NCBI RefSeq assembly: GCF_034702125.1
Contig: NC_085861.1
Coordinates: 4,361,145-4,425,144 of the forward strand
Reading direction: 5' to 3'
DNA: 64,000 nucleotides
Source: Engraulis encrasicolus
Lineage: Eukaryota; Chordata; Actinopteri; Clupeiformes; Engraulidae
Shown here: in pieces, positions 25,401 to 40,553 of the stretch
Layout: every line of letters begins with the position of its first letter
Position numbering within the stretch: position 1 is the first letter of the stretch
The notes under the pieces: generated by a model
Told to the model about the DNA's origin: nothing
What the model saw: only the letters and a program-made list of their open reading frames with translations
The model's database searches: none
Made by a program: the position numbers and the translations under genes

Positions 25401-27400
25401 TTCTCAGCTATGCCATTCCTGCACATTGTAATGAAAAGTATTTAGATGTAGCCAATTAACTTGGTTATGAACAAGACTCCTGTTCTAGGTATCCATTTTG
25501 AGAATGTTGGGAGCATATGAATTTATATTGGTGTTCTCTCTTGTAAAGGTTCTGCGGGATGCATGAAATGGCTCAGCATGTTGCCTGGTTAACACCAGAC
25601 CTAATCACAAGTGAGAATACTTGGCTATTATGACACACTGCCCTGCTCTCTGATTGGACAGAGAAACTGTAAAGGTCGGAATGCTTGGCCATTATGGCAC
25701 ACCCGTCCTCGCTCTCTGATTGGACAGAGACAGGGACCATGATCTTGTCCGTTATGAGTCATCCTCGCCAGACTGTCTTTCAGATTGAAACGATTGTGTA
25801 GAACTAAAGACAGTGTGGGAGTTCCCATGCTAGGCCACATGTGGCCCCCGGGCCTGAGTTTGCCCACCTCTGATATATAGTAATACATGATATACTTTGG
25901 ATATCTGATGGCAGCATTTGATTGCATAACAGCAGAGTTATACTGGCCAGAGTTGTATACTGTAAAGCAGAAGTAATACTCCTACTCCTAATACTAGTTC
26001 TACTCCTGAATAGAATTACAATACTAGTAGCAGAGAGACTGGATAATACTCCTAAAATCTCTGCTGGTAGTATGATATTATTACAAAGTTATTACTACTG
26101 GTGTTGTTCTACATCTGTAAGAGTACTACTTCTACTTCTACTTCTACAAAAGTGATACTGGCCTGACTGCCTGGTCATTGAGGAAATGGGCTAATCGGAT
26201 GGTTTCAGTAGAGAATGTGAAGTAAGCAAACAGGTTCAAATCCCTCAGGGTAATGCAGTGTTATGTGGGGGGTCATGACCTCAAGTGTAGGGATGCACCG
26301 ATCACACTTTTTTGAAAACCGATACAAGTACGAGTACATTAATGTGTGTACTTGCCGATACCGAGCACCGATACCTTTTACCACCAAAATACAATGAAAA
26401 TAAATGCATGGCCTTTTTTTTAGACCTGTGATATTTTTATTGTCCATTTCCATGTAGATTTAAATGATAGTAAATGTATGAAGTGGCACTTTTTTCCATG
26501 CTGCTTTCAAGTCCACAGAACGTGACAAGATTTTGCATTGTTTTGTGTAATAGTAATAATAATTTGGTATCGGCAAGTGCTTGACGAGTACGAGTACGAG
26601 TATAATGAGCAGTATCGGGTGCCAATACCGATACCAGTGTTGGTATAGGTGCATCCCTACTCAAGTGAGCCACCTGCCATAAGGGCCACAGGCATATGGG
26701 GGATGGGCTAATTCTAGAGGTTAAAGCTGTGCTTCCAAACCTTTTTAAGTACCCCCTAAGCCTTCTTGTCACACCATGAGTACCCCCTTATTTCTGCTCT
26801 ATATTTTCCGCTATCCAAATGTGACTATGCTTCATTCATTTGTTCATATCATTCATATCAACCGTCTTTGAGTACCATGAAAAGGGCCATACAAAACAAA
26901 TGTATTAGTAGTAGTAGTAAAAGTACAGTAGTAGTAGTAGTAGTAGCAGAGACGGTCTATTGGGAAATAAGGAAATATTTGGTAGTATTGCATGTATACC
27001 CTGCAGTGTGCTTGAGTGTGTGCTTGAGTACCCCTAATGGTACCCGGACCCCTGGTTGAGAATCGCGGGATTAAAGGGATCAGAATCACACCAAAGGAGA
27101 AGTGCAGTATTCGCAGTTCTTCTACAAACAGCACAGCTCAGTGAACCAATAGCAGCAATACTACTACACTGGCCTAAACAGGGAAGGGAAAGCATTGCGG
27201 ATTAAATAAACATCCTCATTCAGAGAGTCAGAAGGGGGGTTATTATGTTCGATGGTGGGATAGCTTATATGCAAACAGAGCCTTTTGGTGATGTTGCCTT
27301 GAAAGTTCTCAGCTTTTGTTTTTTGTTCCGTTTTTTTCTGAGTTAAATAAAAGACAGAAGTGAAGTAGTGAAATGTTCCACTACTCCACCTATGTGTGCA

Positions 27401-27458
<58 letters not shown>

Positions 27459-28216
27459 GTGGTGGCACAGTGCCAACAGGCACACCCACATATGGGACTG
27501 TTCAACCTCAATGTTCTATGGTCTAATAAGTAACGTTCACATTGTTCAGTAGTATTAATAAACCCTTCTTCTTTGTCTATTTTTGACATTCAATATAAGT
27601 CTGCCAAATGGTTATTCCCAATGTGCTGGGCTAAAACATTAAGAAAGTCCCATTGTTGTTGTTGATACTGCTTGTTGGACTACTGTGACTAATGGTCGGA
27701 GTGCCTTTTTTAAATGCTGTAATGCTGCTGTTTTAACAATGCGTAGGCTACAACACATATTGCATCATAATGGGTATGTAATACTGCTCGATAGCCTATT
27801 CAGCAGATATCGGATGATTGAATGAGCGCTAGTAGCCAAATCCCTGTCGTAGGCTACGAGCTATGACGTCGGGGGAGGCCGTGCCCTTTCTTTACTGCAC
27901 TCTGTCTGCCTTCCATCATCGAATACCGAACAAAGTTCTAAATACTACCACAAACACGTAGTGCAGCGCATTATTACCTACAATTTGAAATGATAAATTG
28001 GCAATCATGATAAGACAGGCCTCGTTTCAGGAAACAGGAAGATCAATTGTTGCGCCCATCCCAGGTAGCTCCCTGCTAAAGGTCCCGTTACGGTCTACAA
28101 ACGCTTTGCACTGTCAAGTGCCTATTCTTCTCATGGGTTTAACAATAATGGCAATTGTTAACAACATGATGTATCATACATACCCCTCCGGGATATCCGC
28201 CACCTGGATAGGCCAT
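14417..28216 (-). CDS. sri: Sorcin, penta-EF-hand calcium-binding protein
   Basis: Sorcin is a cytosolic PEF protein that binds membranes and partners such as the ryanodine receptor when calcium rises. Seven minus-strand coding exons join in phase: 28184-28216, 23612-23704, 23216-23285, 19808-19851, 19179-19326, 18203-18316, 16656-16714, plus a terminal 27-nt exon at 14417-14443 (FIQCTMSS, stop). The product is 195 residues; human sorcin has 198. A Gly/Pro/Tyr-rich N-terminus ([11 protein letters not shown]) is followed by EF1 (about 38-50), EF2 (loop 80-91), EF3 (loop 110-121, [12 protein letters not shown]) and the C-terminal PEF part ([28 protein letters not shown]). EF2 has Cys85 where Gly is expected. 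All splice sites are GT-AG. Partial copies of exons 2, 3 and 5 lie in neighbouring introns. Confidence 0.97.
14560..14879. mobile_element. hAT-type MITE with 8-bp TSD
   Basis: CAGTGATGGGCAACTTT and AGTTGCCCATCCCTG form the inverted ends, and the 8-bp duplication GTCCAAGG (14552-14559, 14880-14887) is perfect. It lies in the last intron of sri. Confidence 0.93.
14914..15102. repeat. 189-bp near-perfect hairpin
   Basis: Two arms of about 87 bp, starting GAATGAATTCTCTGACTAAG, are inverted around a 15-base loop (15002-15016) containing GTAGCGAAGC. Only a few mismatches separate the arms. It is probably a foldback MITE in the last sri intron. Confidence 0.88.
15349..15556. mobile_element. Nested palindromic MITE
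   Basis: The ends ACAGGCTTGTACGAAATT and AATTTCGTACAAGCCTGT are inverted, with arms of about 90 bp (CATAATACGAACACTAGGTG). It is flanked by TGCATA on both sides, a likely target duplication. Confidence 0.85.
15582..15928. mobile_element. Nested hAT-type MITE with 8-bp TSD
   Basis: The ends TAGGGCTGCACAATTAATCG and ATAATCGTGCAGCCCTA are inverted. The 8-bp duplication GCAGCAGT lies at 15574-15581 and 15929-15936. Confidence 0.93.
16361..16560. repeat. Dispersed repeat, inverted twin of 29120-29320
   Basis: Sequence such as GGTTCCATTGGCCCATTGTT, TAGGCAGACCTAGGCAGACC and GGTGCCCATAGAAACC recurs in inverted orientation at 29120-29320. The two copies flank sri exons 1-7 as an inverted pair. Confidence 0.8.
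16718..17000. repeat. Minisatellite next to the sri exon 7 acceptor
   Basis: About seven units of roughly 40 bp contain AGCAGTCAGGAGTCAAATAC and ACATCTACAACAAACACAC. The array begins within a few bases of the acceptor of the exon at 16656-16714, so on the minus strand it occupies the branch-point region of that intron. Confidence 0.85.
17233..17860. mobile_element. MITE with TTAACC ends, interrupted
   Basis: The ends TTAACCTTTGATGCC and GGCATCAATGGGTTAA are inverted. The same family, uninterrupted, is at 55811-56050, and a fragment is near 5640-5740. A hAT-like palindrome splits this copy. Confidence 0.8.
17361..17705. mobile_element. Palindromic hAT-like MITE nested in another MITE
   Basis: The ends TAGCCTGGTTCACACCAGAC and GTCTGGTGTGAACCAGGCTA are perfectly inverted, with arms of about 150 bp (CTGAGAATTTATT in the centre). 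GGTCTTGGG flanks both sides as an 8-9 bp duplication. Confidence 0.9.
17977..18104. mobile_element. Short palindromic MITE
   Basis: The ends GGGGTGCATTTCTC and GAGAAATGCACCCC are inverted around GTAGTTGCCAATGG. A second copy is at 23006-23132. It contains the only ambiguous base of the window (18022). Confidence 0.8.
18651..18696 (-). pseudogene. Partial copy of sri exon 5 (3' end plus donor)
   Basis: The last ~45 nt of sri exon 5 are repeated in intron 5, reading [15 protein letters not shown] and followed by GTATCATC in place of the donor. There is one amino-acid change (Ser to Thr) against the exon at 19179-19326 and no stop. An A/T-rich triplet microsatellite follows both the copy and the original. 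Confidence 0.88.
18727..19131. mobile_element. hAT-like element with ATTATTAT TSD
   Basis: The ends TAGAGATGCACCGGATTC and GATCCAGTGCATCTCTA are inverted. ATTATTAT flanks both sides, though it lies in an ATT-rich context. Internal GGATCCGG blocks are repeated, and an internal GTGCATCTCTA at 18858 suggests a composite. Confidence 0.8.
19132..19178. repeat. (ATT/ATC)n at the sri exon 5 donor
   Basis: A triplet run begins in the first bases of intron 5, so the donor GTAATAATG grades directly into the microsatellite. Confidence 0.9.
19660..19765. repeat. Three-copy tandem repeat
   Basis: Three units contain GTCTGGACAAAAGAAGCTTT followed by TTGTCAG or TTGGCCG, with GTCTGTCT spacers. They lie about 45 bases from sri exon 4. 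Confidence 0.85.
20016..22539. mobile_element. 2.5-kb hAT-like element in sri intron 3
   Basis: The ends CAGTGTTTCCCACAGAAA and GTATGGGAAACACTG are inverted, flanked by AGTGT on both sides. Near each end is AACTATGG sequence in inverted arrangement. From 20740 to 21965 it carries, inverted, about 1.2 kb homologous to the interior of the elements at 6762 and 8967. An A/T homopolymer lies at 22409-22460. No transposase frame was recognised. Confidence 0.7.
22936..23215 (-). repeat. Three tandem partial copies of sri exon 3 with donor sites
   Basis: Immediately after the donor of exon 3 the last ~40 nt of the exon plus GTAAGTAG are repeated. One copy is at about 23162-23208, one is split by the MITE at 23006-23132, and one is at about 22936-22984. 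Each keeps GGATACAAAC|GTAAGT or a near version, giving three extra strong 5' splice sites in tandem after the real one. Confidence 0.9.
23006..23132. mobile_element. Short palindromic MITE, second copy
   Basis: This is the same family as 17977-18104 (GGGTGCATTTCTTG at the left; the right end is decayed to GAGAAACGTATCCC). It has inserted into one unit of the exon 3 tandem repeat. Confidence 0.8.
23530..23600. repeat. (AATC)n tetranucleotide run
   Basis: AATCAATCAATC and AACCAACC repeats lie directly beside the donor of sri exon 2 (23612). Confidence 0.9.
23813..23850 (-). pseudogene. Partial copy of sri exon 2 (acceptor plus 5' end)
   Basis: It reads TTTCAG then TATGGAGGA and the codons [10 protein letters not shown], a diverged copy of the start of exon 2 ([12 protein letters not shown]) with its 3' splice site. 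The ACACAGCACAGGAGACACTA sequence upstream of the true acceptor is copied too, and that piece recurs at about 24205-24233. Confidence 0.85.
23877..24195. mobile_element. hAT-type MITE with TSD TATTACAC
   Basis: CAGTGATTCTCAAAGTGTGG and TTTGAGAAACACTG are the inverted ends. The perfect 8-bp duplication is at 23869-23876 and 24196-24203. Same family as 32057-32365. Confidence 0.93.
24411..24799. mobile_element. hAT-like element rich in TATCGG
   Basis: The ends are TAGGGATGGGATATCGG and GTATCGGTGCATCCCTA. The flanking octamers ACTGTAAT and AATGTAAT differ at one base, an imperfect target duplication. It lies in sri intron 1. Confidence 0.8.
26288..26659. mobile_element. hAT-like element with TSD CTCAAGTG
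   Basis: The ends TAGGGATGCACCGATCAC and GGTGCATCCCTA are inverted, with a perfect 8-bp duplication at 26280-26287 and 26660-26667. It lies in sri intron 1 and has no coding frame. Confidence 0.92.
26728..27072. mobile_element. hAT-like MITE, weak ends
   Basis: CTGTGCTTCCAAACC and GGTTGAGAATCGCGG resemble decayed CAGTGNTTCCCAAAC-type hAT tips. Similar octamers GGTTAAAG and GATTAAAG lie outside. Internally GTACCCC motifs and a TAG triplet run are seen. Confidence 0.55.
27405..27452. repeat. (CA)n microsatellite
   Basis: A clean CA run of about 48 bases in sri intron 1. Confidence 0.97.
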
Positions 28217-28607
28217 GTTGTTGTTAGAATTAGTAATAGTAACTGTCAACAGTCAGGTCAGGAGGACGGAAGCTGCCTTTGAGGTTGCTCCGCCCACCTT
28301 TCATATTTGACTGCTCCTCCTCAAATTAAATCACAGGGGAGGGGAGACTGATCGAGCGAAAAGTAAGCTTTTATCACCATAGCAAAAGTATGTATGATAG
28401 TGAAGTACACTTATTAAGTTTGAGGCACGTCTTTAAATGCTGATCAAGGCGCAAAAACATCCAAAAACAATACCAGGAAGTTGTGTAATGCATGCCTCAA
28501 TTACTTTTATATCTGTTCACATTTCTTCCACTAGATGTCACTGGCAGAACAGGGCTGTATGATATTCGGAAGCTCTCTTGATATAGGCCTATCTTATTGT
28601 GTACATT

Positions 28608-28903
28608 TTTGGTAACACTTTACTTTACGCCGGTGTCATAAGCATGTACAGTGTCATAAAAGTGCCATGACACAGTCATAGATAAGTCAAAAACATTCCA
28701 TGTCATAAACATTTTATGACTGTTGGCCTAAGTGACATTCGGTTATGGCAAAGGTTGTCTTTGAATGTCGAATGTTACTTAAGGCCAACATGGACATGCA
28801 CATAATGTTTATGACACATGCATAACTGTGCCACTACCATGACACTATTATGACCCTGTAATGACATGCTTATGACACCGGCGTCATGTAAAGTGTTACC
28901 AAA
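28608..28903. mobile_element. Palindromic MITE upstream of sri
   Basis: TTTGGTAACACTTTAC and GTAAAGTGTTACCAAA are perfect inverted ends, followed inward by CCGGTGTCATAAGCATG. TGTCATAA-type motifs recur inside. It lies about 390 bp upstream of the sri start codon. Confidence 0.88.
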
Positions 28904-29119
28904 TCTTTTAACCTATGGTGTTCACTGCTAATTCATTGTCAGTCATGACACAATCAGGTTGGTGTTTTCTGCATTGCACACAGTAGTCTATTAGAATTGA
29001 TCTACACTTAATAGACCTATTAGACAACTTGCTATATAAACTCTGAAGGAAGTAGTGAAAGAAAAAGCCTAACTGCAAACTCCCATTGCCATTGTGACAG
29101 CACTCTACATCACTTAAGC

Positions 29120-29320
29120 AGATATTCTTTAAGTATATAGAGATATGCCAACATAATAGGTTTCTATGGGCACCTAACGCGACCAGGTTCCGGTCTGCCT
29201 AAAGGGGCGTGTCATAATACTCCTACAATGAATAGAACAGTCCTTAGGTCTGCCTAGGTCTGCCTAAGGGGGGCCATAATAGAACCAGGAAACAATGGGC
29301 CAGTGGAACCTCTCTCTCTA
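29120..29320. repeat. Dispersed repeat, inverted twin of 16361-16560
   Basis: It contains ATAGGTTTCTATGGGCACCT and CTTAGGTCTGCCTAGGTCTG, the reverse complements of the copy in sri intron 6. Confidence 0.8.
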
Positions 29321-29389
29321 CTCTCTCTACACACAACGAAATTGCATTTATGCTTCACCAATGCAAGAGGGCAGCACCCAATGGTGCCC

Positions 29390-29550
29390 CAAGGGAGCAG
29401 TGCGGCGGGACGGTACCATGCTCAGGGTACCTCAGTCATGGAGGAGGATGGGGGAGACGGGAGAGCACTGGTTAATTACTCTCCCCACCAACCTGGTGGT
29501 TCGGGAGTCGAACGGGCAACCTTTGGGATGACACCCTAACCGCTTACCTA
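29390..29550. repeat. SINE-like, tRNA-related repeat
   Basis: It shares CTCAGTCATGGAGGAGGATG, GGTTAATTACTC and AACCTTTGGG with 48596-48724. GGGAGTCGAAC is a reverse-complement B-box-like motif. It is not a functional tRNA because no acceptor or anticodon arm can be formed. Confidence 0.65.
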
Positions 29551-29689
29551 TTACTGCCCTTGTAAGTAACTCTGCACTGAGTAGGCCTACTAGGCTATGT
29601 CACTCAGATCCAAGTTTATTGGCTAGATATTGGCTACAGCTAAAGATTCGGTGTCCCATTCTAGAATAGAATAGAAGTACAACTCCACA

Positions 29690-29738
29690 AAGTTTCATCC
29701 AAATCCATTCATACGTTTCTGAGTTATCCTGCTGACAA

Positions 29739-29783
<45 letters not shown>

Positions 29784-29830
29784 TAAACCAATGTGACCGA
29801 AAAAAACACAACCTCCTTGGCGGAGGGGGA
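29690..29830. repeat. Truncated CCTCCGCCAAGG-family element with (ACAG)n
   Basis: It shares GAGTTATCCTGCTGACA and the end CCTCCTTGGCGGAGG with 11998-12480, and carries an expanded ACAG tetranucleotide run. Only the right half is present. Confidence 0.75.
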
Positions 29831-30239
29831 AAAAAAAGAAGAAGCTTAAAATAGAATCCACTGGCAGCAATGACGTCATGCTAGTGAACAGAAGGGCAAG
29901 TCCTCCGGTGGGGGACGGGGGTGGCACGGCACAGTGAGGTGCCCTCTCCACTCTCCACTCAGGATCTCCTCATCAGGGTATCAGCCTGAGGATGGGTGGG
30001 TTTGAATGACTTAAAACTGATCCAATTATCACATTAAAACTAGCTAAGACATAATGCATTATTGTATGTGGCATGCCTGCCTGTCATCAACCCCAGCTAT
30101 CTGAAATTAATCTTACTATAGTCTGTATCATGTTCTGAATTGCATTTGCATTTTCACCAGTTAGTTTACATGACTGGGAAACAAACCGAAAAAGCTACAA
30201 TACTAAAAATTAAAAAGAAAAAGAAATGCAATCAGAGTG

Positions 30240-30630
30240 CATCCCTCAGCCAAGGAAGCTGTTTCATAGAACATTTGACTGCTGTGCTGTATGTTACCAG
30301 AGATGGATGCTTGTTAGAAACCGTCTCTGATGTTACACCCTATTTTTTCTTAAGTCTTTCTGCCTTGTTTTTGTGGAGTTAGAAACTGGAATGTGAACAT
30401 TCGCCCTATCCTGCAATGGTGAAGAGTCCTGGTTCCGGTTCGTGATCCAGATCACCACCAAAATGAAATCACTAATTCCTTTGATCATTTCCAACAACTG
30501 TACCAAATTTCATCTAAATCTGTGCATACCTTTTTTGAGTTATCCTGCTGACAGACAAACAAACAAACAAACAGACAGATAGACAAACAAACCAACGCGA
30601 CCGAAAACATAACCTCCTTGGCGTAGGTAA
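30240..30630. mobile_element. CCTCCGCCAAGG-family TIR element
   Basis: It runs from CCTCAGCCAAGGAAGCTGTT to CCTCCTTGGCGTAGGT and has the same interior as 11998-12480 (CATAGAACATTTGACTG; GTTCGTGATCCAGATCACC). Confidence 0.75.
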
Positions 30631-30887
30631 AAATAGCCAGCAAGGACAACATACAGGAGAACAGAAGGGCAAGCCCTCAGGTGAGGGATATGGGATGGGA
30701 TGGGTTGAGGACGGGACTCACGGACGGTACGCTCACACACCAACCCCACCCCCCAACCCAGCAACATCCACGGACGGCACGCCCAAGTCACTCGACCCGA
30801 TTCTCTAGTCAGTCTCGCTGCTCCTCTCCACTCAGCCCCGTACAGCCTCTCTACTCTGTCTGCATTCTAATCTATCGGCCAATAGAG

Positions 30888-36296
<5,409 letters not shown>

Positions 36297-37119
36297 ACGC
36301 AATGGAAAATAGCTGTAAAATCTCTGTTAAGTACATATTATAATAAATTGAAGCCTTGTGAATACGTATTGAACTAAAAAACCTCAATAAATATTTAAAA
36401 ACATTTTTAAAATCTGTCAAGTATACCGGAAAACATGCATTTTATGCATGTCCCCACGTTAACACACTACACTTAACATTGAAAAAAAGTGAATAAAATC
36501 CATATTAATATGATTTTTTTACCATTTCTGTCTGAGTCCATACCCCACATTTACTTTACATACATTTTAAACATTGGATATATATATTATTTTATTTAAA
36601 AATGCATTTTAGTCATGTCCCCTGGTTTTCACTCAGTACTGTTACCTAAACACAAAGCCCCCCTGAAAATATTGGGACCACCCACATTTCATTTTTTCAA
36701 GAGGAAGTTACATCATTTCTGGCAATCTGAAGGACATGGGAAGACCAAAAGTAAGTTCTCTGATGCTCTAGTCAATATTCTTGACAAAACTGTAACTAAA
36801 GCCATGACTGGTCAATCTAAGCATTCAGTCATGTTACCTTAATTATACCTCTAATGTTTTTGTTATTTTTTCTAAACAATACGTGTGGTAAATCCTTACA
36901 ATGTGTAGAGTGACCTTGTGCTACTAGCATGACCTACACATTGCTATGTTTTGTGTTTTTGCTAACTTAATGCTAAAACTCATTACAGTTACTTTAATTC
37001 CTGTTACTTTAATGAAGACTGAGTAACGGTAACAGGACTGAGTAATAGTAACAGTAATGAGTATGATTCTCTGGTTTATTGTAAAATTGTTTGTTTATCT
37101 ATCAATCTAATACTATAGA

Positions 37120-37355
37120 CAGGGCTGGACTGAGATAGCCTGGGGCCCCTAGCCTACATGTTGCTGTGGGGGCCCCTGGAAGGCAATTTTTCAATGCCAT
37201 TTCGAGGCAAGAATTAAGGGTAAAATGTCTACCAACAGTGCTCAACATGAGAGATGAATTTTATAATTTTTATAATGTTCACTTTCAGGGGCCCATGTGT
37301 AGGTGGGGGCCCCTGGACTGCAGCCATATCTAGCCACCTTGTTAATGCAGCCCTG
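37120..37355. mobile_element. hAT-type MITE nested in the Sola-like element
   Basis: The ends CAGGGCTGGACTGAGATAG and AATGCAGCCCTG are inverted. The flanking octamers ACTATAGA and ACTATAGT differ at one base. Confidence 0.82.
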
Positions 37356-37403
37356 ACTATAGTTTGTTTTATTATTTGTCTGAATTACAAGTCTGAATGA
37401 TGC

Positions 37404-40365
37404 ATGTCATCCACACAAGATCATGTACATTATATGAATGCATGTTTTCAGGGAGCCAATCCACCTTTGACTGCTGCTGAAAAGCAGCGGCGCTATCGTG
37501 CACGGCGCGATGCTGACCCAGAACGGAGGGCAAAATACTTAAAGCAGGAAAATGAGAGGTATAGGGAGGACCTAGAGTCAGGCAGGAAGAAACCCATCAA
37601 AGACGTCAGTGCCAGAGAGAGACGGAGTCGACGCAAGAAGTGGAGGGAGACGTATCATAGACTCAAAGACAGGAAAGCCCTGAGCGCAGAGCTAGCAGAT
37701 CCTGAGCTAGCAGATCCTGTGCCAAGTATTTCCAGGTCTAGTTGCAGTTCTGATGTGCTTATAATGTAGCAAAACTCAGACTTTATATACACTACATTAA
37801 CAAAAATGTTTGCTCACCTGCCTGAACTCACATATGAACTTAAAGGTGCAGTGTGTGTAATATTAGTAGTTTATATCCAGAATCCATATTTTGTGCTGCA
37901 TCTTATAAAACCCTCTGGGTTATGAATGTAATGAACCTTAATAAGTGAGTCAAGGCAGGTGAGCAAACACTTTTTATATAGGCTATGGCTGAGAAAGGTA
38001 GGCGATTCCATTATAATTCAATGCACAATTCAGCAGGATATGCCGCCACCCCCCGCCCCCCAACCACCACCCACACACAAACTGCTCCCTGGCCGCCAAC
38101 TGGCTGACAGATACACCCCCCCCCCCCAAAAAAAAAGTACATTACTTCATAGCTCACATTTATAAATGTATTTATTTGCATGTTATGGCTATATGATTGT
38201 TAACTTTAAGTTGTTTTGTGTTGCAGGCAACGAGTCCATGGAAAGAAGAGAACGAAGAAAACGATGACCAATCTACGCAAAGAAAACAAAGAATTAAGAG
38301 CCAAACTAGCAAAAGAAACCAAAAAGAAAGAATCGTACAAAAAACGACTTCAACGCCTGAAACACCAAGGGGCATCTCCCCAAACAACAGCACGTGAAAC
38401 ATTGGATCAGCACTCAAGTACAGGCACCAAGAAAACCCTTTTGTTTCACAAGGCCCTTGTCGATTCCATCAAAAACAAATACAAAAAGGCTAAGGGGGAG
38501 AAAGAAAAGCAACTCATTGCAAGAGTAGTAACCGGGAATAGTCTGCTGAAACAGTACAGGGTGCAACACCTGGCACAAGACGCATTGGGCTTTTCAAAAA
38601 AAAGGTGGAAAGCTCCCAACCCATCTGGCTTAGCTTATCAAAGGAAGAGGAACAGAAGGATCTCACCTGACCTCGTCAATAGAGTCAGATCATTCTTCAA
38701 AAGAGATGATGTCAGTCGTATGACCACTGGAAAAAGGCAGACCATAACGAAGAACAAAAATAAAATGCAGAAGAAACGATTTCTACAGGACAGCATGAAG
38801 AATTTGCACTTGAAGTTTTTATCGGAAGAAGAGCATGTCATTTCATACTCATTATTCTGTAGGCTCCGCCCCTTCTGGATTGTTCATCCCACCCTAAGTG
38901 ATAGGGACACATGCATGTGTAAAACCCATGAAAATCTGGATTTCATGCTGCAAAAACTTCAGCATCTCAAAGTGGTCAACAGTGGCAATGCAGAGGCCCT
39001 CGTGAGGGAAATCGCATGCGACACTAACAAAATTGAGTGCATGTATGGAGACTGTACCGTCTGCAAGGACCTCTCCTGTCCAGTTTTCAGAAGAGTACAG
39101 TGCTGAGAGCAAGGTCACCTTTCTCCAATGGGCAGTGGTGGAGAAGGAGCACAAAAACGACCCACTGTCAAAGTCTAAAGTCACACTGAAGCAAGAGAGC
39201 GAAACCACACAGAATGAGCTCCTGGAAAAATTCAATGACCACTTGCAGCGATTCAAACGGCACTTATTTAATATAAGGCATCAGTTCTCTCACTATAGGG
39301 CTCTAAAGAGCCAAATGAAAGCACATGAGTGCTTGATTCACATTGATTTTTCGGAGAACTACCTGTGCAAGTACAGTGCAGAGATACAGGCTGTCCATTT
39401 TGGAGCATCACATCAACAAGCATGTCTACACACTGGTGTGCTGTACCTGAGCACAACTCCCCAACCCATCTCCTTTTGCACCATCTCTCCATCGAGGCAG
39501 AAGGGCCCAGCTGCCATATGGCAGTACATGGCTCCAGTGTTCGACTACATTCAAAAACATCACCCTGACATCACAACTGTGCACTTTTACAGTGACGGTC
39601 CATGCACCCAGTACAAACAGCGAGGCAACTTCTTTTTGTTCACAACTGAGCTGTTCAGAAGGGGCTTTTTGTGCTGGGACGTGGAATTTTTTTGAGGCAA
39701 GTCACGGGAAGGGAGCCCCAGACGGGGTTGGTGGAGCCTTGAAGCGAACCGCTGACAGCTTAGTCAGCAAAGGAGTGGATATACCTGATGCAGCTGTGCT
39801 CTTTTCTGAGTTGCAGAAGACAGGATCAAAAGTGCAGTGCTTTTTTGTTGATGAGCAGACAGTAGACCAAGCAATAGCAAAAATGCCACAAGATCTTCCT
39901 GCAGTTCCGTCGACCATGAGGCTGCACCAGGTCGTCACCGTGGCCCCCGGCGAGATGATGTACAGGAATGTCAGCTGCATCTGCACGACAATGCAAAACC
40001 TGACCTGTGAGTGCTTCAATCCCAAGCCATTCACCTTTAAGAAGCAGAACATGACATCCACCGAACCCTCACTGCTCCCGCAACCTCAGTGGCAAGATCC
40101 AGAAGTTGTAGGAAAATGGTGTGTTGTGAGGTATGAGGGAGACCTGTACCCTGGAATTGTCACAGATACCAGTGAGACACATGTTGAGGTCCGGTGCATG
40201 CAAAAGATTGGCCAGAACAGATATTTCTGGCCAGCTCGAGAAGACATCCTCTGGTATCTTTTTGAGGATATTGTTTGCCATATACCCCCTCCGAAGCCAG
40301 TGACAGGCCGTCACATGGAAATTGACAAAGAAACCTGGGCCAAACTAGAACTAGCCTTATCCTAA
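37404..40365 (+). pseudogene. Sola-like transposase, two frameshifts
   Basis: The first part (37453-37734, after a CAG) is a basic Arg-rich segment (AAEKQRRYRARRDADPERRA). It splices in phase to 38228 (SISR|QRVHGKKR), followed by a Lys-rich coiled-coil-like region and a Cys cluster (CMYGDCTVCKDLSCP). The frame breaks near 39080-39106. The next frame holds HIDFSENYLCKY and HFYSDGPCTQYKQRGNFFLF. A second break lies in the T-run at 39688-39694, after which NFFEASHGKGAPDGVGGALK continues to TAA at 40363-40365. The two Asp motifs and the Glu of FFEASHGKG are a plausible DDE triad. With two breaks the copy should be inactive. Confidence 0.8.
37793..37980. mobile_element. MITE nested in the Sola-like element
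   Basis: AATGTTTGCTCACCTGCCT and AGGCAGGTGAGCAAACACTT are inverted ends about 190 bp apart, between the first two coding parts of the transposase, so it probably sits in its intron. Confidence 0.8.
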
Positions 40366-40499
40366 AACCAATCGAGAGAGACAGACACACTAAAGCTACA
40401 AGCACCAAAGGCACTCTGAATTTAAAAAGAGTGGTGGCCCACTCCAAGGCACTCTGAATTTAAAGTTTAAAGTTTATAAGTCCTTTTATTTAAATGGGA

Positions 40500-40501
<2 letters not shown>

Positions 40502-40549
<48 letters not shown>
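40502..40549. repeat. (TC)n microsatellite
   Basis: A TC run of about 48 bases downstream of the transposase stop, inside the Sola-like element. Confidence 0.96.

Positions 40550-40553
<4 letters not shown>

Noticed and set aside
29390..29550. tRNA gene
   Set aside because: Only B-box-like bases are present. No cloverleaf with an acceptor stem can be formed, and related copies show it is a SINE-type repeat (the same holds for 44400-44610, 48596-48724 and 52986-53205).
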